64,000 bases of DNA from Marthasterias glacialis (lineage: Eukaryota > Echinodermata > Asteroidea > Forcipulatida > Asteriidae): positions 2,984,501 through 3,048,500 of the forward strand of contig OU452232.1 of assembly GCA_911728455.2 (NCBI GenBank), written 5' to 3'. Under the pieces are notes generated by a model, which saw nothing but the letters and a program-made list of their open reading frames with translations, searched no databases and had not been told where the DNA came from. This document shows positions 21,835 to 32,195 of this stretch, piece after piece (positions within the stretch are counted from its first letter, which is position 1; every line of letters begins with the position of its first letter). The position numbers and the translations under genes were made by a program.

Positions 21835-22341
21835 TATCACCGGGTGCCATAATATAAAATTAATGTAAAATACTATTATTTGTAGTTTTCTATATTCTAT
21901 ATACCTTATAAGCAGTTCATTGTTCTGTGTCATACAATGGAGCTGTGTGTGAGGCAAGTCCACAAGGGCTATCTCTACCACCTTGCACATTCCTAAGCAA
22001 TGACCGAAGTATAGTGGACAGGGCACAAGCATGTCCAAATAAGGGGCAACTGCCCACACTAATTTGTTTAATACAACCCCCTTCTATAATTCATCCAAAC
22101 ATATTCCTGCATGGTATAATTATTCAAATGCCCTATTAATGAAGTGAGAAACAATTCCTTATATGGTTATACGTTGTGCAAGAAAGTATGTTCCTGTATC
22201 CTATATAAACCCTTGTAATCTCGAGTTGAGGACAGTGAGAGCCTCCACCATCAGACGTATATTAAAAAGTATCTTCAATCAGCAATCCAGCGTCAACACG
22301 TCTCTTCTTAGAGTCTTAGAGTCTATATAGCCTAACTGGTT
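21835..22341 (+). repeat. 3' LTR of the Gypsy element
   Basis: This copy aligns without gaps to 15817-16323 (offset 6018). The four differences seen map to about 22087, 22098, 22118 and 22281. Confidence 0.9.
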
Positions 22342-22344
22342 TTA

Positions 22345-22600
22345 GTATACTTGTTGCGGTACCTGCCGCTAATAACACTGGATTCGAACTGGCCCCTCGT
22401 CACCGGGCGTGCTCGGTGGTCTAGTGGTTAAGACATCTGCTCTAGTCATGCGGGAGTCTTGGGTTCGAATCCCACCCGAGTTGCCTGTGGATTTTTTTCC
22501 ACAGGACTCGAAAGCACTGAGTATACATTGCTTATCACACAACGGTGTAAAGCAAATTGAAATCCGCATGAAATGGTTTTGAGTATCAAGTGTTGTTTCA
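22345..22600 (+). repeat. Full-length tRNA-derived SINE
   Basis: GGTGGTCTAGTGGTTAAGAC provides the A-box region and GGGTTCGAATCCCACCC the B box of an RNA polymerase III promoter. A tail follows with CACAGGACTCGAAAGCACTG, AGTATAC, TTGCTTATCACACA and ACGGTGTAAAGCAAATTGAA. At least eight other copies or fragments occur in the window. It has no protein and is not a functional tRNA. Confidence 0.85.
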
Positions 22601-22840
22601 AAAACATACAGTCACAGCAAGACAAAAAAATGCAATTTATGTTTTTGAAAACTTGGTGATTCAAAAATAGCTCAAATTGAGTGTCTTGGTTTTTTTAAAG
22701 ATCTCTCAATGTGAAAGTGAGTGAGATAAGATCTAACTAGTGAGATAATGTCTAAGAGTATTGAAAACATTTTGTTTGTTATCTTGTTTGTTGTGGTGTG
22801 ACTAAGCAAGGTCGAATTTGAATGAAAATGGAAGACTTAC

Positions 22841-22946
22841 CCAATTTTAAAGAAAATTGACTTCACTCAGAGAGGCAGCTCACTATCTCCTTCATGATAA
22901 AACATCAGTTAATGGCAACAGTCAAACAATTTCTTGAACAGGATGT
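22841..22946 (-). other. Splice-flanked cassette, Y type (dispersed copy)
   Basis: It is 106 bp, preceded on the minus strand by ATTTTGCAG and followed by GTAAGTC. It closely resembles the array cassettes in length and sequence (GACTTCACTCAGAGAGGCAG on the plus strand). The frame that is open in some other copies meets TAA after DCCH. Confidence 0.55.
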
Positions 22947-24046
22947 CTGCAAAATATGAAACATTACAAGTTTTAACCTCCAATAAAATGACAAGATCTA
23001 CTTGGATGATATAAAACAATTGCTTTGCATTCCTGCCTGTTTCCTGCCAGGCCTGTGTTCTATTTTGATGACTTATGTACAAATGCAAAGTCTGTAAAGG
23101 GTTGTTCAGTAAGCTTGTGTTTTAAGATGAAGCAATGTAGTAGACACCTCCTTTTAAATTGATTTATTCCAAGAATAATGGTTGAGGAGGTTAGGTTGTG
23201 GAGGGGTCAAAACTAGTAGAGTTGAAGTCATAAATGTACCAACAAGATCAAATCTAGTTCCATAAGAAATAGATAAAGATGCAAGGCTTACCTTCTATGA
23301 ATAAGGGTTTCCTCTCCACTCAGAAGAATTTGTAAGATATTTCCTTCATGGTGAGTGACTACAGAGAAACAACTTGCTGAGCGGGAAACATAAAACATCC
23401 AAATCAAACCAATATTTGATAATATTTACTTGTGGTACAAAACACAATCTTCCTGATGACGTACAGAGCAAACAGTGCAAAATATCAAGTCAACCACCGC
23501 CTTTATCAGAACCACACTGTGCCTTCACCATGCAAACACTCAAACCATATTCAAAGATGACAAAGTGTTTTCCTCCAAGGTGTTATTTTAAAAGCAAAGG
23601 ATAACTTAGTGTCCAGGTTAAAGAAACTGAGGGGCACAATTTGCTACTTCTCTTGTCTTCAAGAGACATAAACAATAATGAAGATACTTGCTTGGCGTTT
23701 TTCAGAAAGGGTTGCTTGTTGACATTTTCATTAACAGCATAAATAAGACGATTCAAAGCCAATTTGATTTCTCAAAGATGACAGCATTTTAGACACATAG
23801 TTTTTACAAATAAATTTGAATTTTGAGCTGAAATGTTGGCATTCATTAACAGCTGTTTGCGACTTTATAGCTTTATCACCGTAAAGTCATGGTAAGTCAA
23901 GGCTTATGTTTAGTTCTCAGAAATGACTTAAAAATGAGTATGTTTTCAAAACCATTATGCTTAGAGCATTTTAAACCTACAGGCCATCAACAATTTCAAA
24001 AACAAAATTTTTAGAGCAAAAGAATAACGTCAACAGACTTTCTTAC
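22947..24046. repeat. Duplicated non-coding segment with X-type cassette (23292-23390)
   Basis: The stretch from 23270 to about 23840 parallels 41790-42430: ATGCAAGGCTTACC, GATGACGTACAGAGCA/GATGATGTACAGAGCA, CACTGTGCCTTCACCATGCA, CAAGGTGTT, CTTGTCTTCAAGAGACATAA and AAAGATGACAGCATTTTAG occur in the same order. It is an old segmental duplication that carries an X-type cassette. No intact coding frame was found. Confidence 0.7.
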
Positions 24047-24134
24047 CCTTTTCTATGGTAAACTAAACTTTGTTCACTTTGGTAGACTGCTCCACATCTC
24101 CTTCAGGAAAGTGAATAAGAAACTGGAAAATGAT
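24047..24134 (-). other. Splice-flanked cassette, Z type
   Basis: It is 88 bp with CTTGTCCAG before and GTAAGAAAG after on the minus strand. One frame reads IIFQFLIHFPEGDVEQSTKV and then TAG. It resembles the start of the Y frames, so it is a more diverged member of the same family. Confidence 0.4.
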
Positions 24135-24249
24135 CTGGACAAGAGGGCTGAAAGATCATAAATAAGATATAGGTCAAACAATTAAGGAATATGTCAAGGT
24201 CAACTCTTTTCAGTGATATAAATTAACACAATGGAAGAAGACTGATTGT

Positions 24250-24760
24250 AGTCTGACTGTTAAGACATCTGTTCCAGAGTATGGGGTATGATTGGTTTCA
24301 ACTCAGCAAAGCAGTATGCCAAACATTATTCTTTATCCCCAGTGCAATTACTACATGTACATCTCTAAACATGTTGCTGAGCCTGCTGCTGATTACAGGA
24401 TTTGAACTGACCTCTTGTCACACAGCACACTTGGTGGACTACCGGTTAAGATAGTAGGGGTTGTGGGTTTGAAAAACACAGGACAGCGGCGTAGCCAAGG
24501 GCAGGGGGCCACAAGCCCCTAGACAAATTTCCAATGCCTCCCCAGGTGCCCCCATAAAAAAACATGTAAATACATGTAACTCATTAAAAACATGGTACAC
24601 CCCCTTTCCCCACTGAAAAGCGATGCCCTTTCCCCTTTAAAGAAAAACTTGGCTTACACCGCTGCTCCAGGACTCAGGAAGGGATGAGTGTACAGTGATC
24701 ACACACCGGTGTAGGGTCAGAAAGGAAAATAATAACCTCCAATAGCTGCCGCAAACAGAT
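24250..24760 (+). repeat. Degraded SINE pieces
   Basis: GTTAAGACATCTGTTCCAGA (24262), AAACATTATTCTTTATCCCC, then GACCTCTTGTCACACAGCAC with a GGTGGACTACCGGTTAAGA head (24430), and a 3' tail GTACAGTGATCACACACCGG near 24690. The order suggests two overlapping, decayed copies. Confidence 0.5.
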
Positions 24761-25029
24761 GTAATGTTTGACAGAGGGAATCTGGCTTGGGCTGCGAATC
24801 TGGTTTGGGCTTCATCATTATTATTTGGAGAGCAGTGTACATTTTGCATGATGGTGTCAACATCAAATGAAGCCTGAGGCCTGGAGTCTAAACCAAGGTT
24901 TGGAGAAAGCTCCTGGTCTCAATCGGCTTAAAAAAGGTCATTGTAAAGGTCATGTCTGGAATTGACAATATTGTTTATTCCCCATCTTATAACACTGTAT
25001 TGTGAAGAGTCTATAGGATTATTTACACC

Positions 25030-25124
25030 ATTGCACAGAAATTCACTTCATGCAGAGAGTATATCTCCTTCATGATGTAACATTAGTGAACGGCAACAGT
25101 CAAGCAACTGCTTGAACTGGATGT
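25030..25124 (-). other. Y-type cassette lacking a donor
   Basis: The minus-strand acceptor ATTATGCAG lies at 25125-25133. The body gives the open frame IQFKQLLDCCRSLMLHHEGD and then stops. No GTAAG follows, so the donor side has been lost. Confidence 0.45.
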
Positions 25125-25261
25125 CTGCATAATATGAAACATGTAAAGCTATTAGCAGCTGATAACAGATATATGACATGTCTACTAACATGGCTGTTTT
25201 CATTTCAACATTGCATGGTGGAGCAACATTCAGAAATTGATTGTGTAAAGTCACAGCAAGA

Positions 25262-26284
25262 CAAGAATTTAATAGACGTTAAAAGTGCAACGTGAAGAAG
25301 GGCAATATTCATTTTTCCCATCTAAATGATGCACGCGCACTGTATACTCAGTCTTTTGCAAGTCCTACTAAAAAACCCATATTCATGTACTCAGGTGAGA
25401 TTCGACAAGACTTAAATGCTCTTGGAAACTTCCGAGGAGATTCCAAAAGAACTTGACGATCGGTGACTCAAAATCACAAATATTTTTGAAAGTCAATCAG
25501 AGACCAGTTGGCCACCAATTGTCTCATTTAGGTCATTAAGGTCATTAAGGTCATCAAAGTACTATTGGTTAGCCATAGTGTAGCTCAGGGGAAATTTGAT
25601 AATGGCTAGAGGGTTTGTACAGCATTGGTTTTGAGAAGACATGGTTGCAGTTTAGAGGGGACTAATAATCTAGGTCTATGTTTTGAGTTAGAGATCTTGT
25701 GCATGTTCATTTTGTTTCCTTGTAAGTAAAACAAGAAACCTCTGCAATGTATTTCAAAAAAATGTATGTCTAAACTGGTATAAAGTGTTTAAAGTAAGCT
25801 CTAAATTTGAACACTTTCATGATATTTTTTGGATATTGTTACCAATTCTATATCATTTAACATTTAATCTTCAACATCCAACCTAGCCAAGGATAGACTG
25901 TGCGAGTCCCGCCTATATTGCAAATGAGAAAACAAGTCAAAGAAAGATTTTACACAGTTTTAATGATAGCATGAACGTCAGTTGGGCAAAATTCTTAATT
26001 GTTTACAAGTAACCGGAAACTTAGGTCAAGTCTTATTCGCTGGTTTTCTTAGTTAATTTGTTAAATATATTTGACTTTCACATGCTTCATCACTAAATTT
26101 TACTTTCCCAACAATGCAATATAATTTTTATAGCCAATATAATTTTTATAGTCAATAAACTATATTAAACTAAAATATTTGAGGAAACAGAATCTTGCAC
26201 AGGTTAACTCAACTTGGTACCGAAGTCCAAATACCAGCACGCGCAAAACTTGCACAGTCTAATGGCCCAACAGCAATGATCAAT
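25262..26284. other. Gene-free stretch downstream of the transporter locus
   Basis: A SINE 3' fragment lies at 25335-25375 (GCGCACTGTATACTCAGTC). The rest is AT-rich and unremarkable. It is 3' of the minus-strand SLC17 locus. Confidence 0.4.
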
Positions 26285-26477
26285 CTAGGTGTTGATTGGT
26301 ACAACATCTTTCTTTCTTGAATGATTAATATCTGGATTTGTTATCCCTGATTTTTCTTTCGAATCCATAGCCCAGGGTTGCTTCTCTCCTGATCCTAAAA
26401 TGAGGAAAACGATCGTACCAAGCAAGTAGATCCAAAAAGAGATCCAGAATATCACACTCCCAACGCTGGAAAATTTC
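26285..26477 (-). pseudogene. SLC17 terminal exon (TM12 and C-tail) with 1-nt frameshift
   Basis: TTGAATAG precedes it. The start reads EIFQRWE in the phase set by exon 7, but VIFWISFWIYLLGTIVFLIL and GSGEKQPWA lie one base off. The exon is 193 bp, 64 codons plus one extra base, which places the insertion near 26456. The tail ends VVPINT and stops at 26285. Confidence 0.83.
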
Positions 26478-27600
26478 CTATTCAACCAGAAAACACACAC
26501 AGACACAGACACAGCTTCATTACATAAACTCCTCAAGTTCATTTAACCAGTTCGCTCCTGGATTCACACAAAAATTCCTGGACAACCCACAAGACTTATT
26601 TTCAGAATACCTGGACTGTATATTCGGTGTTGAAAATATCGTAGTCAAAATTAAACCATGACTAAACCATGTAAAAAACACAAACACATTCCTAAAAAAT
26701 TCTGGACTTAGGCTGGATATTTTGGCCGAAAGACACACCTAATAATCTGCCATGGCACGCTTGAATCTCCAATTTACCTCCAATGCCAGACTATCAATCT
26801 GAATAGGCACAACTCTGAGGGTAGATCTGCTGTAGAAGATGGAGCTTTTGGGAACAGCTAGGATCCTGCGAAAGACCCTTGAGATCTAAAAACATAGCCC
26901 GACTCCAGGAGTTACAGGCACAAATCAACTGTGATCTTTGTTTTGCATGCTGCAATATCGTGAAGTAATGATACTAAGACAGTTCTTCTAAAGCGTATAT
27001 CACCTAGAGGTCCCACTGCACTAGAGATAAGACAATTAGTGCTTAAAGACAGTCAAGGAAAAGTACACTTAAATATGTGTCCTGAAATTTCAGCCAGTTT
27101 AACAAGTGGCATTGATGGCTAGTGCATGAAGCACTCACCTCTCACCACTGAGACCCTAGTTTAAATCTCGGCTAGGGCTGTATGTAAATAAGAGTTGTGA
27201 TTTGATTCTCTCCCAAGCTGTGGGGATTTTGTGGGTGATCAATCAAATCAAACACTTTCAATTTACCACTCTGCTTCTTGGTCATATGTGGGTCGTTTTG
27301 GCTGGCTGCCAAAAGGTACCTTTATGTGCCTGCAACTTGATTACTTTATAGCTGCATCCTTTGCAATTCAGATTACCAACTGCAAGTAATGATGATTCAC
27401 CTCTCAATTTATCATTAGCGTTATTATATTACTATTTTTAATATACTTATTGTTAGTATTATTGTATTTAGGTATATGTAAGTCATTCCAGATCTTCACA
27501 GCAGAAGATTAAAAACTGTGAGAATAATATGATTACTGGGAGACACACAAGAAATTTGAGATGAACAGAGATTAACAGAGATTAACACAGGTAAACTTAC
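26478..27600 (-). other. Intron with a SINE remnant at 27112-27400
   Basis: TGGCTAGTGCATGAAGCACT, CACCTCTCACCACTGAGACC and GTTTAAATCTCGGC are a decayed tRNA-like head with A and B boxes on the plus strand. The remaining intron has no recognised feature. Confidence 0.5.
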
Positions 27601-27842
27601 TTGATCTTCGGTGAGTACACCCAAAATCACTGGGCCCAGAAAGCCAAGTATGCTGCCTACCATGTTGGTAATTCCCATGAGCAAGCCGGCATATCTAGGA
27701 GCGATGTCTAAATGGTTTACAGAAATCCCTGCTGAATTCAGGCCAGAAAAGGTCATGGACAGCGTCAGCATCGTCACAGCTAATGTTTGATTACATCCAA
27801 CATAACCAGTAAACACAAAGAAGGTGCCTGCCAAGGTTAAAC
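27601..27842 (-). pseudogene. SLC17 exon 7 (TM9-TM11)
   Basis: 242 bp with TTAAATAG before and GTAAGT after, phase 1 to 0. It encodes the most conserved SLC17 stretch: GYVGCNQTLAV, SGLNSAGISVNHLDIAPRYA and GLLMGITNMVGSILGFLGP. It has no lesion. Confidence 0.92.
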
Positions 27843-28014
27843 CTATTTAAAGAAAAAAAACCAGAAATCAAAATAAATAAAAATTCAACGTTTTTTAAAC
27901 AGTTGTGGGCAAAATTTTAGTGGCCTTCGCTGGTAAAAGTACACACATTTATTTCTCATTACAAGTGAAACCAACTTACCCAAATCACTGTTGAATCAAT
28001 ACTTGTTGAAAAAG

Positions 28015-28205
28015 AAAAATTGCCAGGCATGCCACTAAGATATGAACCCCTAACCCTTGCATTGTAGTGCGCATGTATGAACCACCAAACCACAGAGCAT
28101 GCCTGCTAATGACAGGCCAGCAGTTTGCCACAGGAATTTTGTTTTCTGCAGGACTCGGTAAGCACCGAGTATATAGTGCTTATCAAACATCAGTGTAGAG
28201 TACCA
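28015..28205 (+). repeat. SINE fragment in intron
   Basis: TTTTCTGCAGGACTCGGTAA, GCACCGAGTATATAGTGCTT and ATCAAACATCAGTGTAGAG give the 3' half of the tRNA-derived SINE. The head is decayed. Positions 28206-28766 are plain intron. Confidence 0.6.
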
Positions 28206-28766
28206 GTCAAACCAAAATATTATATTTTTATCATATAGTTACTATATCAAGCTGTCACAAAATCCTAATACTAATTTCAGGAATTGCCCTGTCCCCTTCT
28301 CACTGGGCACGCTTCATCTAGTAGTTTGTCATGTGCCCAGAAGGATAAACGACAAAAGGTCGTAAGCAACAATATCTAAAATTGCGTTTCAAGAAAATTT
28401 AGTGTGAATGTTTTGGGGTTTTTTCTGCTAAGTCATTCAGAAAAATTTAATTCTGTATAGGAATGGAAAACCATGTCTTGGGAGTAATTCTAGCATCACA
28501 TATACAACATATACAATCATTTTTTTTTTCATTATAATTTAATGTTGTGAGCTTCTGCTGGAGAAAAATGTTGTAAATTGTGCGCCTGGAAAATGGTCGT
28601 CCAGCCTTACGACCTTCTTCCCGATATATCACAAGTTGAGACACCTGCTCAAAAATGGCAGGGTTGTGGGTTCAAATTCCACCTGAGTACACCTTTAGAA
28701 AAGCACCAAGTAAAAAATACAGTGTTTTTTTACACATCAGAATATGGTAAAAAACCATTGACTTAC

Positions 28767-28899
28767 CTAATGAAGAGACGATATTTCTGGTTATCGTCAC
28801 AGAAAATATCTGATGACTTATGAGATAATCAGCTATTTGTCCACTGGTAAGCATAACACATCACAAAGCTTGGTATGTTACAGCAGCCAGGAAACCACT
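28767..28899 (-). pseudogene. SLC17 exon 6-equivalent (TM8 region), contains TGA
   Basis: 133 bp with CCATTTCAG before and GTAAGT after, phase 0 to 1. It encodes SGFLAAVTYQAL, then TGA (28861-28863), then CVMLTSGQIADYLISHQIFS and VTITRNIVSSLG. The junction to the next exon (G plus GT) gives SSLGLTLAG, matching the family. Confidence 0.82.
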
Positions 28900-28954
28900 C
28901 TGAAATGGGTACCAGTTAAATAATTCAAAGCTTCGGGTCAATTCACAGTTAGGA

Positions 28955-30110
28955 ATGTACTCAATGACGTACCATCCCTTTATGATATGGGTCATTTCAA
29001 CAAGTTGGGACACAGTGTGATTTTTGTACAACATTTGTCCATATTATAAAAATAAATAATTTCATGTAACATTCGCCTTTGTGTGTGAAAATGTTTGTTG
29101 AAGTATAAATAGATTTTTTGTATTTTAATGGAAATTATTACAAAAAATGCATGATTTGGATGTAACACCGACACTGTGTCCATGTTACATCCAGAACTTT
29201 TTTTCCAAGTTTTTCAACACTCAAATACATAATTGTGCAAATTCACTTTGTGCACTAATTAAATGGTAAAAAATGTACCAAGCAAAACATTTTTTCGTGA
29301 TTAGTCAGTGATTGAATACAGCAGAAATAGGGCAGAACTAAAATCATGCAGACATCATACAAATGTCACACACTGTGTCCCAACTTGGTGGAATGACCCA
29401 TATGTTTCTTGACTAGACGAATGGAATAAATGTACTCTTTTACAATAACCGATGATGTACCATCCCTTTATGATATGTTTCTTGATAACTAGAGGATTGG
29501 AATGAATGTACTCTTCCAATAACCAATGATGTACCATCCCTTTATGATATGTTTTTTGATAACTAGAGGATTGGAATAAATATACTCTTCCAATAACCAC
29601 TGATGTACCATCCCTTTATATGTTTCTTGAAACTTTGTAATGAATTTACTCTTCCAATAATCAATAATGTACTACCCCTTTTTGATATGTTTCTTGATAA
29701 CTAGAGGATTGGAATGAATGTACTCTTCAAAAAACCAATGATGTACCATTTCTTTAAGGTGTGTTTCTTGGTAACTACATGATTGGAATTAATGTACTTT
29801 TCCAAAAACCAATGATGTACAACCCCTTTATATGTTTCTTGAAAACTGGAGGATTGGAATGAATTCACTCATCCAATAACCAATGATGTACCATCTCTTT
29901 ATATGTTTCTTAAAAGTAGAGGATTTGAATGAATGTACTCTTCCAATAACCAATGATGTACCATCCCTTTATGATATGTTTCTTGATAACTAGAGGATTG
30001 GAATGAATGCACTCTTCCAATAACCAAAGATGAATCATCTGTTTATGAAATGTGTCTTGAAAACTAAAGGACTGGAATGAATATTGTCCAGAATATACAT
30101 TCATGATACA
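28955..30110. repeat. ~74-bp intronic minisatellite (interrupted by the MITE)
   Basis: Units contain GATGTACCATCCCTTTATGA, TATGTTTCTTGATAACTAGA, GGATTGGAATGAATGTACTC and TTCCAATAACCA. About nine or ten copies lie after the MITE, and the first unit fragment lies before it at 28960-28988. Some units are truncated. Confidence 0.85.
28989..29399. mobile_element. MITE with ~32-bp terminal inverted repeats, 4-bp TSD
   Basis: GGGTCATTTCAAC... at the left end and its complement ...GGAATGACCC at the right match at about 30 of 32 positions. ATAT flanks both sides (28985-28988 and 29400-29403). Removing the element and one ATAT rebuilds the TTTATGATATGTTTCTTG word of the surrounding minisatellite. At 411 bp it has no transposase, so it is a non-autonomous DNA transposon. 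The superfamily is not assigned. Confidence 0.8.
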
Positions 30111-30678
30111 TACAAGTTGAATAAAATAAGAGAGGACACTAAACTGTGATAAATCAAATCCCAGTATAACATTGAGGTATGTTGGTAAGTTTGTCAGTAA
30201 AGTATAAAAGCCCCAGGTAGTGCAGAAAAAAAGAAATCACGAGGCCCCACACTGGTGTAGAAGTCATTATACTCCATAATGGTACAGAATAACCCTGCAA
30301 TATATTACGACATTTATCCTCTTCAGTTTAAAATCTTCATGAAGACCCAACAAAAGTGATCTCACCTGCACGAATCCCACCAATCGTTGGTGTTCCAAGG
30401 AACACAATGGCTGCACTCACTGGTTAAATGTTTCCAACTTAAAAAGTTGAACATAAAAAGTAATACGTTCTTTATGATTTAATATAACATGGAAGCAGTC
30501 AAAATTTCTGTCCTGCAGAATGTTGACCTAGCTTTGTGAGAATTTGTTACACATACAAAAGGCAGTGCATGTCAAAGCATGTACGATAAAATTGTTCAAA
30601 AGTTACCAACTTATGATGCCTGCATCATACATGCATGCATGACACAGAACACACCTTTTCCTTAAACGTGAGCACCAA
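30111..30678 (-). other. Intron, no confident exon
   Basis: A segment at 30366-30419 has AG and GTGAG borders and an open frame (AAIVFLGTPTIGGIRAG), but its phase does not fit its neighbours and it does not match the missing transporter exon. Nothing else was seen. Confidence 0.35.
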
Positions 30679-30997
30679 TCATTTTACTGTATTTTAAGAT
30701 GCTCCAATTTTTAAGCAGTTTTTCCCTGAAAATGTTTAATTTCAAACAGCTATTCTTATAGATTTGATTTATAAACTTTCATTTCAGAAACAAAATGTAA
30801 GATCCAATAATGAGAATCTCTGCTCTCTTGGCATTGTCAAGTCAGGGTTTCTTTGTGCCAGCAGTACCCTCAAAGAAATAAGGGTTCTGGAAATTCTGCC
30901 AAAAAGAATCCTGCAGGGGGATGGGACAACAAAACAAAACCAAAAAATTATAATTGAAAGTGGAAAAGTTGGTTTCTGTCTTAGTTTGATTACTTAC

Positions 30998-31118
30998 ATT
31001 ATCTTTATTCCCTATCGATGATTCAATATAGACTCTTTCTACATCTGATCTACGTGGATGTTTTGATGGTTGATTATGTACAAATATCATCCAGAAGGCA
31101 AACCATACATAGATGTAC
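30998..31118 (-). pseudogene. SLC17 exon 4, copy B (4-bp deletion, out of frame)
   Basis: 121 bp with TTTCTCTCAG before and GTAAGT after. It is a close copy of 32332-32456 but is 4 bp shorter just inside the acceptor. Spliced from exon 3, it would hit TGA within about ten codons. It contains VWFAFWMIFVHNQPSKHP in the other frame. It lies inside a duplicated genomic block. Confidence 0.83.
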
Positions 31119-31231
31119 CTGAGAGAAAATAACATAAACACAGCTCATAAATACTTTGACTCTTTGAAATTACTACATTTTATCAAGTAACAAACCACAT
31201 GGGAAACTAAGTTGGTAAATTTAATTCAAAC

Positions 31232-31343
31232 GGGAGACTTATGAGACGCTAGCGGGCACCCCAGTAACCGGTCCTTTTCTATTATGAGAGCAATAGAAAA
31301 GGACAGGTTACTGGGGCGCCCGCTAACGTCTCAAAGGTTTCCC
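31232..31343. repeat. Foldback (inverted repeat) within the duplicated block
   Basis: Arms of about 52 bp, starting GGGAGACTTATGAGACG and ending with the near-complement CGTCTCAAAGGTTTCCC, surround ATGAGAGC. Both arms contain GGTCCTTTTCTATT or its complement. The same structure is at 32570-32681. Confidence 0.8.
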
Positions 31344-31590
31344 ATTGGGTCAACAAAGATACAAATTTGCATCTACAATCTCCAGATTAATGCCCGTGCT
31401 CTGAGCTCTCTAAATCTTAATGTTGGCTGTCTCCCTGTTTTGTCGATATCTTTGTTTGGGGGGGGGGGGTTGCCAGTCAGAAGGCCTTGTGGAAGTCTAA
31501 CATATCATGAAAGGATAATGTGCCCTAATACCTTCTCCATATGCAATGGAAAAAAGTTTATGCTTCATAAATAATGATTCAGCTGAAATG

Positions 31591-32195
31591 TATACCTAAA
31601 TGTTACCGTTATTATTATTATTATTAATTATTCTGGTTGTGAAGCCAGGGAGTCTCAGAAAAGTGAACTAAATCATTATACTAGCCAAGAGCCCCATGGA
31701 GAGAAGATAAGAGTTTTTCATTAACTCGAAGCATACACCAGGTGACTCCAGAAGGAACATTTTTCCCTATTTTTAATTACTGAAAAAGTTTTTGGCCAAT
31801 TCTTCTGAAACTACTTGTAATCTCCGATGAAACCCTCCAGTTTAGCATTCTATAGTCACCTTTAATAGTGAGTGCAGCACTGGTCAGGCCCAGCGTGGGA
31901 AAGTTTGACCTGTAGAAAAAGCTAATGGTTAGTGCTTTCCGTAGTCTCCACATATGTAAAGTGAGGAAATTTGTGCGCGGAGCTGTTTTTGCAAATCAGT
32001 GGTAAACCAATATATAAATTGTATGAAATGCTTCCATCTTGTCCAGGGGACCTCCCTTTATCTATTTAGACCCTTAAAATAAGGATTAGGTCCTCCAAAC
32101 AGTGTTACATATGCATAATAGGAAGTGCCTTCTGTAGTCTCCGCATAGGTACAGTGAGGAAATTTGTGGGCGGTGCTGCTTCGAGGGTTAATAAT
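31591..32195 (-). other. Intron with short dispersed repeat
   Basis: ATTATTATTATTATTAATTA, then CTAGCCAAGAGCCCCATGGA, shared with 6335-6370. GTAGTCTCCACATATG and GTAGTCTCCGCATAGG-type words recur at 31940 and 32130. No exon was seen. Confidence 0.4.

Larger units (their letters stand above)
15817..22341 (+). mobile_element. Ty3/Gypsy LTR retrotransposon with chromodomain
   Basis: This is a complete 6.5-kb element: two 507-bp direct LTRs, gag, and pol in the order protease, reverse transcriptase, RNase H, integrase, chromodomain, which is the Ty3/Gypsy order. The LTRs differ at about 4 of 507 positions, so insertion was recent. The reading frame changes three times (within gag before the zinc knuckle, near 19400 in RNase H, and at an A10 run at 20906-20915), so this copy is probably not autonomous unless some breaks are sequence errors. 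No target-site duplication was found. SINE pieces in opposite orientation flank the two ends. Confidence 0.95.
30679..31590. repeat. Segmental tandem duplication, copy 1 (holds exon 4B)
   Basis: It is similar to 32196-32895 from TACTGTATTTTAAGATGCTC through exon 4 to ATAATGA/TTCAGCTGAAATGTATACCT. Copy 1 has about 190 extra bases (30752-30935) that copy 2 lacks. It includes a foldback at 31232-31343. Confidence 0.85.

Noticed and set aside
15808-22139. Short ORFs of 70-91 codons in the two LTRs
   Set aside because: They occur identically in both LTRs, overlap promoter sequence and have no retroelement protein features.
22345-22600. Functional tRNA gene
   Set aside because: The A and B boxes are present, but the stems do not pair as a tRNA and the same sequence recurs as a dispersed SINE.
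30366-30419. 54-bp transporter exon
   Set aside because: It has AG and GTGAG borders and an open frame, but the start phase does not fit exon 4, and the following exon joins correctly to exon 7 without it.
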